Source: Sipunculus nudus
Taxonomy: Eukaryota > Annelida > Sipuncula > Golfingiida > Sipunculidae
DNA length: 64,000 nucleotides
Direction: 5' to 3'
Assembly (NCBI GenBank): GCA_026874595.1
Contig: CM049315.1
Coordinates: 5,760,664 to 5,824,663 of the forward strand
How positions within the stretch are numbered: the stretch's first letter is position 1; the number at the start of each line of letters is the position of its first letter. The position numbers were made by a program, and so were the translations under genes. The notes below the pieces were generated by a model, which searched no databases, was not told the DNA's origin, and saw only the letters and a list, made by a program, of their open reading frames with translations. Below are positions 58,012 to 64,000 of the stretch, in pieces.

Positions 58012-59091
58012 TTATTTATACCCATAAGCTTTGAAGTCAAAGTCATAGATCTTTTTTAGCATTTGTATCTGCCACTTAGAGAGGGACTTGAAGGCTTCAG
58101 ATCGAATCCTCGCTTTTCTGGCATTGACAATCTTCAATTGTTGCTCTTCTGGGTATTGTGTCATGAGTTTTAATACAGCTTTGTTACAGTGCTCGTCGGG
58201 GGAAGACTCCTTAAACAACCATTTTTCTATCAGTGGCAAAAGGTTTTCTCTGTCTCTTTTTCGATCTACTAAACCTTCCATTGCTAAATAATCAAAATTT
58301 CTCATTACCATCTGTGAACTGTTTAGACATCTGAATTTTTTATTTAATTGACATCCTGCTTCTACCATCGCATGTATACTGGAATTCACCCGTGTCCATT
58401 GATCATGTAGTTGTTTATTGATTCCTAGTCTCTCGAGTACCACATTTATCTCTTCATCAAAATTTTCAATTTTTCCTATGAAGTCGTAGGATATATTACA
58501 AGGATGGCAGATATCACGATACGTCATCCAGTGGACGTTCTGTCGTTTTTCTTCATTATGCAGATTAATCAAGTATGTCACGAATTCTTTGAAAGTGACA
58601 TCATTGTGACACTTGAGATCACTTTCTTTTACGAGATCTCGTGTCTTTTGCATTATATCTCGCGAGATATCAGCGAACACACCGCTCCTTGCTGTGCTTA
58701 TCTTTGACGTATAGGCTGACCACAGTCGCTGAAATGGGTGCCTTACAAATAAAACTTTGAAATAAGAGTTCAGCCTTTCTCTCCGTTCATCAGCACTATA
58801 CCTATGTAAAGTTGGTCTGATGGCGACCATGCCAAACGGACCGAATCTAGGCACCTCAGGGTGTCCGGGACTGGCGAGTCGTTTCAGGTACGTTGAACCG
58901 GCTTTTGGTATTGCGCAAGCAATTAGTTTCAAATTATCATGCGTAAAAAGCCAGCGATAATATTCCAGCCGAAACTCATCTGGAGGGAGGTCTTTCAATA
59001 ATTTCTCTGATTTTTCAGTTGGGTTCTTTCGGCATTTCTCTGAGACCCTCCTTCGTCTTTCTCCTACCTCTTGGATGATATGTTTATATTT
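58012..59091 (-). CDS. Carbohydrate sulfotransferase B, catalytic exon
   Basis: Second member of the Sulfotransfer_2 (CHST8-14-like) family, which moves sulfate from PAPS to glycans in the Golgi lumen. The exon opens after acceptor CTTTTATTGTAG with a basic stem (GERRRRVSEKCRKN), then EYYRWLFTHDNL, the 5'-phosphosulfate loop CAIPKAGSTYLKRL, the 3'-phosphate loop VLFVRHPFQRLWSAY, and CHPCNISYDFIGKIE. It ends FKAYGYK at TAA (58012-58014), with an AATAAA overlapping the stop. It is roughly 30-40% similar by eye to gene A, with the same RHP variant. No frame break is present. It starts in phase 0 and connects to the stem exon at 59982-60199 if the weak donor there is used. Substrate is unknown. 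Confidence 0.9.
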   Translation of the reverse strand, partial: KYKHIIQEVGERRRRVSEKCRKNPTEKSEKLLKDLPPDEFRLEYYRWLFTHDNLKLIACAIPKAGSTYLKRLASPGHPEVPRFGPFGMVAIRPTLHRYSADERRERLNSYFKVLFVRHPFQRLWSAYTSKISTARSGVFADISRDIMQKTRDLVKESDLKCHNDVTFKEFVTYLINLHNEEKRQNVHWMTYRDICHPCNISYDFIGKIENFDEEINVVLERLGINKQLHDQWTRVNSSIHAMVEAGCQLNKKFRCLNSSQMVMRNFDYLAMEGLVDRKRDRENLLPLIEKWLFKESSPDEHCNKAVLKLMTQYPEEQQLKIVNARKARIRSEAFKSLSKWQIQMLKKIYDFDFKAYGYK

Positions 59092-59219
59092 CTACAATAA
59101 AAGCACCATTTAAATGTTAAATCGTTGATTTATATATCCACCTCTCGGCGACATGTTTAATTGACATCATGTTCCGGCTGAATATATTCGTACTTGTAAC
59201 AAATGTCTAATGCGACCAT

Positions 59220-59960
59220 CCCGCTGATATAGCAACCCCCGCCGAGTCAACCAACTCGGCTAACTTGAACACCCGCAAACACGACCTGCCTCACGAACAC
59301 CTGCTTTCACAACCATCTGCTAGAACTACCACTACGATAACAATGCTATCCCGCTTATAAGACCACCCCTCAGCATACCACCCCGTTAATCTGAAAGTAT
59401 CGCTTAAACAACATCCCGACAACATGACTAGCCCGAAAACATAACTTGCCCGCTGACAGGACCATCCCGCTCCCACTACAACCCCGCGTACTAGTATCCT
59501 GCTGACACCACAGCCCCGCTAACATGGCCACCCCGCAAACAGGACCACCCCGGTGACACGGTCAGCGAGCTAATACGTCCACTCGGCCAACACTCCCCCC
59601 CCCCCCCTCCCCCCCCCCCCCCCCACTCCATATACCATCCTGGTTACACGAAAAATCTGCTAATATATCCCATCATAAATACAGTAGAGCGCCGTTTTCC
59701 GAAAAGCTCGGGGTTCGGATAAATGATCGTTCGGATGTACGATTACGCAGAATAACTGCCAAGTTACCGGGCGTTTTCATATACTGACAGACACGAATTA
59801 ATGAAACTAGTTCATAAAAAAAATTGGCAACATTCATGTTACGGATTTCATTAATTAAAACAAAATATCATGTGAAAAACAATGTACTTCCACCCCGCTG
59901 ACATGGCCACTTCACTCACACAACAATCCCGTCAACACAATCCCGATAAATAATTAGCTC
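59220..59960. repeat. Degenerate CCCGCTGACATGACCAC minisatellite with C-runs, intronic
   Basis: Units of ~17-18 bp such as CCCGCTAACATGGCCACC repeat irregularly at 59220-59596 and again at 59885-59955. A C-rich run (59597-59625) and a segment at 59683-59760 interrupt them. That segment reads TACAGTAGAGCGCCGTTTTC then a TTCGGATAAA piece, like one end of a pogo/Tigger-type element; its partner end was not found. Confidence 0.6.
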
Positions 59961-59981
59961 CTACATGGTTGTTGAGTTGAC

Positions 59982-60199
59982 CGAGTTTTCACAGTGATTT
60001 AAATATTGCATTAAATCCATATTTTTCAGGAAATTTGAAGAAGCATTGAGGTTGAAATATACCCGTCTGATTTCTTCACTGTACTTGATAACCTTAGGTC
60101 TACTTTGATCATCCATCTCTGCCAGCTTGATTTCAGTCTGTCTCCTTGTAGATGCAAACTGATAATGATACACAACATCAGAACGAGTCACCCACGAAC
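59982..60199 (-). CDS. Sulfotransferase B, probable stem exon
   Basis: Minus-strand exon with acceptor TTTATTTGCCTGCAG (ending at 60200) and coding SWVTRSDVVYHYQF, KLAEMDDQSRPKVIKYSEEI and an N-glycosylation site (NASS). It starts in phase 1, fitting the anchor exon at 60655-60745 exactly (A|GT, serine). To stay in frame with the catalytic exon it must end at 59982 with donor TCG|GTCAAC, which is a poor match to consensus. The frame otherwise runs on to a TAG at 59961. A better GTAGGA donor at 59965 would put the next exon out of frame. Confidence 0.65.
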
Positions 60200-60301
60200 C
60201 TGCAGGCAAATAAAATCATTTAGCCTTTGTGCTAATTTTATCATCGTATCTCGCAATTTCTAATTTGCACAATTATATTTAACAAATTCTGGAAGACGAA
60301 G

Positions 60302-60302
<1 letters not shown>

Positions 60303-60353
<51 letters not shown>
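60303..60353. repeat. (TA)n microsatellite in intron
   Basis: About 25 TA units between the stem and anchor exons of gene B. Confidence 0.95.
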
Positions 60354-60355
<2 letters not shown>

Positions 60356-60654
60356 TTGCTCCAACCTAGAACTCTAGTGGAAGAATAAATAGGTTTTATT
60401 ACATTCGCATTTTTGTCGGATACATTGTAAACGATTGTACTGGTGTTTAGAGCATCCTATGTTCCAAATTTAGACTATTATAGTAAAATAAATATGTATT
60501 ATTTGTGAATATTTTTTTATAATTTATTGTTTACAACTGAATTGGTTGATAGAGCACTATATGAAATAAAAATAAAACCCAGGAACAACTTGTTTGACGA
60601 GCAGTGTTTCACTGTTTTAGTATATATTTAAATAAGGATTATTCTTACTATTAC

Positions 60655-60745
60655 TGATGATGGCACGCCGGAGAACAAAAATAAATACAGCCACGAGGAA
60701 CAGGGTGCCACAGATCCTCAACCACCAGTTCCACGTCAGCACAAT
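60655..60745 (-). CDS. Sulfotransferase B, signal-anchor exon
   Basis: A 91-bp minus-strand exon between acceptor TTGATTTTGACTACAG and donor ATCA|GTAATA. It encodes LTWNWWLRICGTLFLVAVFI then FVLRRA, one membrane span as expected for a type II Golgi enzyme. It leaves one base (phase 1), which fits the following stem exon. An in-frame TGA lies just upstream of the acceptor, so the start codon must be in a further exon upstream (higher coordinates), not identified. Confidence 0.7.
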
Positions 60746-61081
60746 CTGTAGTCAAAATCAATAGCTACGGAATTACATAAACATTAATCATAACACATAA
60801 AAATATATCATAATTTTTATTGGCGGGGTTGCTATATAAAAGCAAATTGTCAATAATTGCAAACACATTCATGAAGCTACAAGGATGTCAGTTCTAAGAA
60901 AATGATACCTCTGACGCTGATATCGATTATATGACTGGACGTAAGAGTTATATGTATCTTCTGTATATTACGCTCTGTGTCATATTTATATATATGTTCA
61001 TGTTTAATATTACATCTGCTGCATAATTTTATCTTAAGTCACTTTTATTAATTATGATTGCATTTTACATGTTTTTACTTT

Positions 61082-61170
61082 GTATAAACTTTAAAGACCA
61101 AAAGGGCCCCATGGCAGATCAGACAATCTTGTCTGAAAGGATAACCCTGTATAAATATGTTTAAATAAAT
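61082..61170 (+). mobile_element. Possible LINE 3' end
   Basis: CAGATCAGACAATCTTGTCTGAAAGG then CCCTGTATAAATA and AAATAAATAAATG resembles the 3' tails of CR1/Jockey-type LINEs (short hairpin, CCCTGTATAAA, AT-rich simple tail). No coding part is attached. Confidence 0.35.
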
Positions 61171-61282
61171 AAATGAACAATTTCTCTTGCAAAAGTCGTA
61201 GGTATGATCTGCAGATCACAAGCAAAAATTTATTGATGATAACTTACCAATAGTCGCGATCTAGTTTGATACAAATAAATAA

Positions 61283-61286
<4 letters not shown>

Positions 61287-61326
<40 letters not shown>
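61287..61326. repeat. (TA)n microsatellite
   Basis: About 20 TA units following three AAATA units. Confidence 0.95.
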
Positions 61327-61329
<3 letters not shown>

Positions 61330-61330
<1 letters not shown>

Positions 61331-63150
61331 CCTATGTTAACTAATATATTGACAAACACACGCAGACTTACTAACGGTCCCATTTTTTCAGTCTTTATAT
61401 AAGACCTAGCTTAGAATTCTACCTCAAAAATGCGACCACTTTATGGAGGTCCCGTTTGTGGTCGTAATTTGGAGGTTTTACTGTGTATTTTATTACCATG
61501 GAGAGATAACCCACATGCAGGCCATTAACACAATGGATTAACCGGTTGAGCGATATTACAAGCGTCCATGGGCCCTATCTTAAGCAACTTTCCAAATATT
61601 GGACAACTTGGTTATGTGACTTGAATATGTACCTGAATAATGCTATAATCACTTGTGAATAAGGCTAAAAAAATTTGCAATCTTCCAACGTGGCTGCTTC
61701 CATGTATGTTAAAATAAGAGTGCGAGTGGGGCCGGCCGAGTATACGTAGACTGATAAATTGTGCTAAGCCTAATTTGGAGGTGATTATAGCATGATTTAG
61801 GTGGAAAGGTAGTGTATGTAAGGGAACAAACATAAATTAGTGGGAAGGCTTGTTAGATTGGTGACAGCGGGAATAGGCCCAGTGACGCTTGAAATATAAT
61901 ATTGGTCACTTGGTGAATACATTGTGTCAAGCGCCTGTGAGATAGCCTTATACCCTCCCCTCAGGTAAGTATCATGAAGAACATACTTCACTTTCTGGTA
62001 TTATATGATCATGCAGGTTAATGATTTGTACAAAAGTATGTAAACCTTCCACTGAAGCAGCTTCTCCCGCAATGTGTATCGTATGCTGCAGAAATTCACA
62101 CGGCCGAGAGAGTTATTCGCCATTACGCCAAGCACCCGAGCACATGTACCTGCCGAAAACGGTGACACTTCATTCAATTAACTTACATTATCAACAACTA
62201 CGTCTGAGTATCTGAGTATATCCTTATTTATCTCATCCTCATACAACTTTATGGAAGTACCTTATTAATAATACTGTCATGTATGTCAGGCACCCTTTTT
62301 TTACCTCCTCTCAAAGCGGTTTTCATAAAAACCTGCAGGGATTTAATATGGCTATCAGTAAAAACTTTCATTCCGACATGCGACTTCTGACATCCGAGTT
62401 TTAGTCTGTACGCAAAATGGCAGCTGCCAAGACCGGTTTCGATTTGTATGCATAAATTATCTGCATATCAATACTATGTACATATTAGTTCTATACCCTA
62501 TAAGAGGGTCATGAACCATGTGACTTTGTAATATGATATTGATGGTACCTAATGTTTTCCATACATTTAGTATTAGCTATACAAAAGCAAATTGAATGGA
62601 CAAGTAATTTGCTAAATTTGTAGTAGATGAAGGCATATCAATACATACTGTAATACTTTGTATATATGGACAAACTATTTATATAACCATTTTAAATACA
62701 TTTATGAGCTCAAAACTCATAGGAAGTGCTGTGATTAAGTATTGAAAGTGCCAAAAAATCTTACATTTTGTTAAGTATCTTATCAGTTCATCATTTGTAG
62801 TAGACCAGACCTAAATAACAGTTCATGGAAGAACCAGAATTACAGGGGAAATATTGTAATACAAACTATTCTAATTATGTATATTTCTGTATACTGCATA
62901 TGTGTATATTATATATAAATGCATTTAAATGTGAACAGCTATAGATGTATGTAAAAGCACAGGCTTACACGTATGTATATATGTTTGTATGTATATGTGA
63001 TTATATATGTATACATATGATGTATATGTTTGGCAAAATTCATATATTCATTCCAGTATATATAATATATGTATTAACATTGATGTACACCAGTGCATGA
63101 AATCTTACTATGAAGATACTTTAATAACAACAACAGTAATAGTATATGTG
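61330..63150. other. No recognised gene
   Basis: Short frames only. At about 61428-61488 GCGACCACTTTATGGAGGTC and TGGAGGTTTTACTGT look like one terminus of a DNA transposon, but no partner end was found. A first exon of gene B could lie here but cannot be picked out. Confidence 0.4.
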
Positions 63151-63159
63151 ATATTTACC

Positions 63160-63245
63160 AGTGAATGCTGGTGCTCCATACAATCATTGTATTGTCAAGA
63201 GCTAATAAAAATGTATTGTATTGTATTGTATTTTATTGTATTGGA
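63160..63245 (+). mobile_element. Possible LINE 3' end with (TATTG)n tail
   Basis: AGAGCTAATAAAAATGTATTG is followed by several ATTGT units, a common tail type for LINE 3' ends. No coding part is attached. Confidence 0.35.
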
Positions 63246-63249
63246 ATTC

Positions 63250-63589
63250 TTGAGAGGTCTGGTTTGACGAGGGCACGGAAATACGACAGGAAAGTACTAC
63301 GAGTATTCAAGATAGAATTCTATCTGCTGAGAGAGTTTGCTAACCAACAGATTCGTATTTTCCAAGAAGAAGCCGAAGAATCTTACAAGGGATGATCCCG
63401 TCCCTATCCAACAATTTTTTGATCGTAGGATATTGTTGTGCAACCTGTACTTAATTTGATTCTTTGTTAAAAAATCATCTGCATTAAACCGAGATATTGT
63501 TCTGTATTTATATAACAATAAACTAAAATACATAAGACCATAAAATGGTTATTGATTTGAAGCGGTGGGTCGTGGCACACACAGATGTA

Positions 63590-63649
<60 letters not shown>

Positions 63650-64000
63650 CGTTGTAATGTTTTCATTCATCTCGAAACAAGTATCTGTCAGCATTCGTAA
63701 TCGTATGGCAGTGACAGTGGTTACTTACTTCCGCTAGTTTGAGTTGATCTTTTACATCATGTTCCGCTTGTTGCTGGGGTAACTGTGCTGGTTAATCCAT
63801 CTTTTTTGTTGATTATCGATTATAGAATTTAAGATATCTCTCGTGTGATGTCGTACCTCTCAGTTACTGGTATCGAGGCCTGAAGAGTGACCGCATACAC
63901 GCCCAGGTAACAGAAGGTTCTGCATGGTTCGCTGATCATTCAACCCCCTCAAACATCAGCCACTGTCTGTGTTAACTGTACCATGCAGACTGAGTGCTTT
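63250..64000. other. No recognised gene; (TA)n at 63593-63647
   Basis: About 27 TA units lie at 63593-63647. The remainder has no recognised feature. Confidence 0.5.

Noticed and set aside
60655-60662. CTGATGATGG on the plus strand as hammerhead core
   Set aside because: No GAAA or stem partners follow; it is the donor region of an exon on the other strand.

Overview
This window looks like nuclear DNA of a marine invertebrate, most likely a lophotrochozoan such as a mollusc. The evidence is AT-rich sequence, intron-split genes with animal-type splice sites, intronless rhodopsin-family receptors, Golgi-type carbohydrate sulfotransferases, and many old transposon relics and minisatellites. The species cannot be fixed from the sequence. 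No bacterial operon, CRISPR array, rRNA or intact tRNA was seen.

Layout. 1-11.7 kb: a decayed Ty3/gypsy-class element with integrase upstream of reverse transcriptase, a LINE endonuclease relic, dispersed repeats, and an intact single-exon GPCR (9395-10393, minus). 12.2-14.1 kb: a degenerate ~150-bp tandem repeat. 17-22.9 kb: more repeats, including a 75-bp tandem array inside a terminal-inverted-repeat element. 24.8-28.1 kb: a LINE 3' relic and a second GPCR, broken by two frameshifts. 28.6-30.9 kb: a 25-bp minisatellite split by an hAT-like insertion. 32-37.2 kb: carbohydrate sulfotransferase gene A on the minus strand, a catalytic exon plus upstream exons. 37.8-45.4 kb: a 16-bp minisatellite, a small inverted-repeat element, a SINE, and a 3.3-kb array of a 35-bp unit. 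46.1-49.1 kb: a foldback-like element whose long inverted ends are made of short tandem repeats, with a target duplication and a paralogous empty site. 50.1-51.6 kb: a LINE scrap and a DIRS-type tyrosine recombinase relic. 53.5-56.2 kb: two more tandem families. 57.0-57.8 kb: two inverted-repeat elements that carry hammerhead ribozyme motifs. 58.0-60.8 kb: sulfotransferase gene B (minus), with catalytic, stem and membrane-anchor exons.

Function. Real protein-coding content is small: one intact GPCR, one GPCR pseudogene, and two sulfotransferase genes that probably act in the Golgi on glycans. The two GPCR loci share related 3' flanks, and similar flank sequence occurs near 1.2 and 17.2 kb, which suggests an old tandem duplication in which some copies lost the receptor. 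The most notable non-coding structures are the hammerhead-bearing hairpins at 57 kb and the foldback-like element at 46-49 kb.
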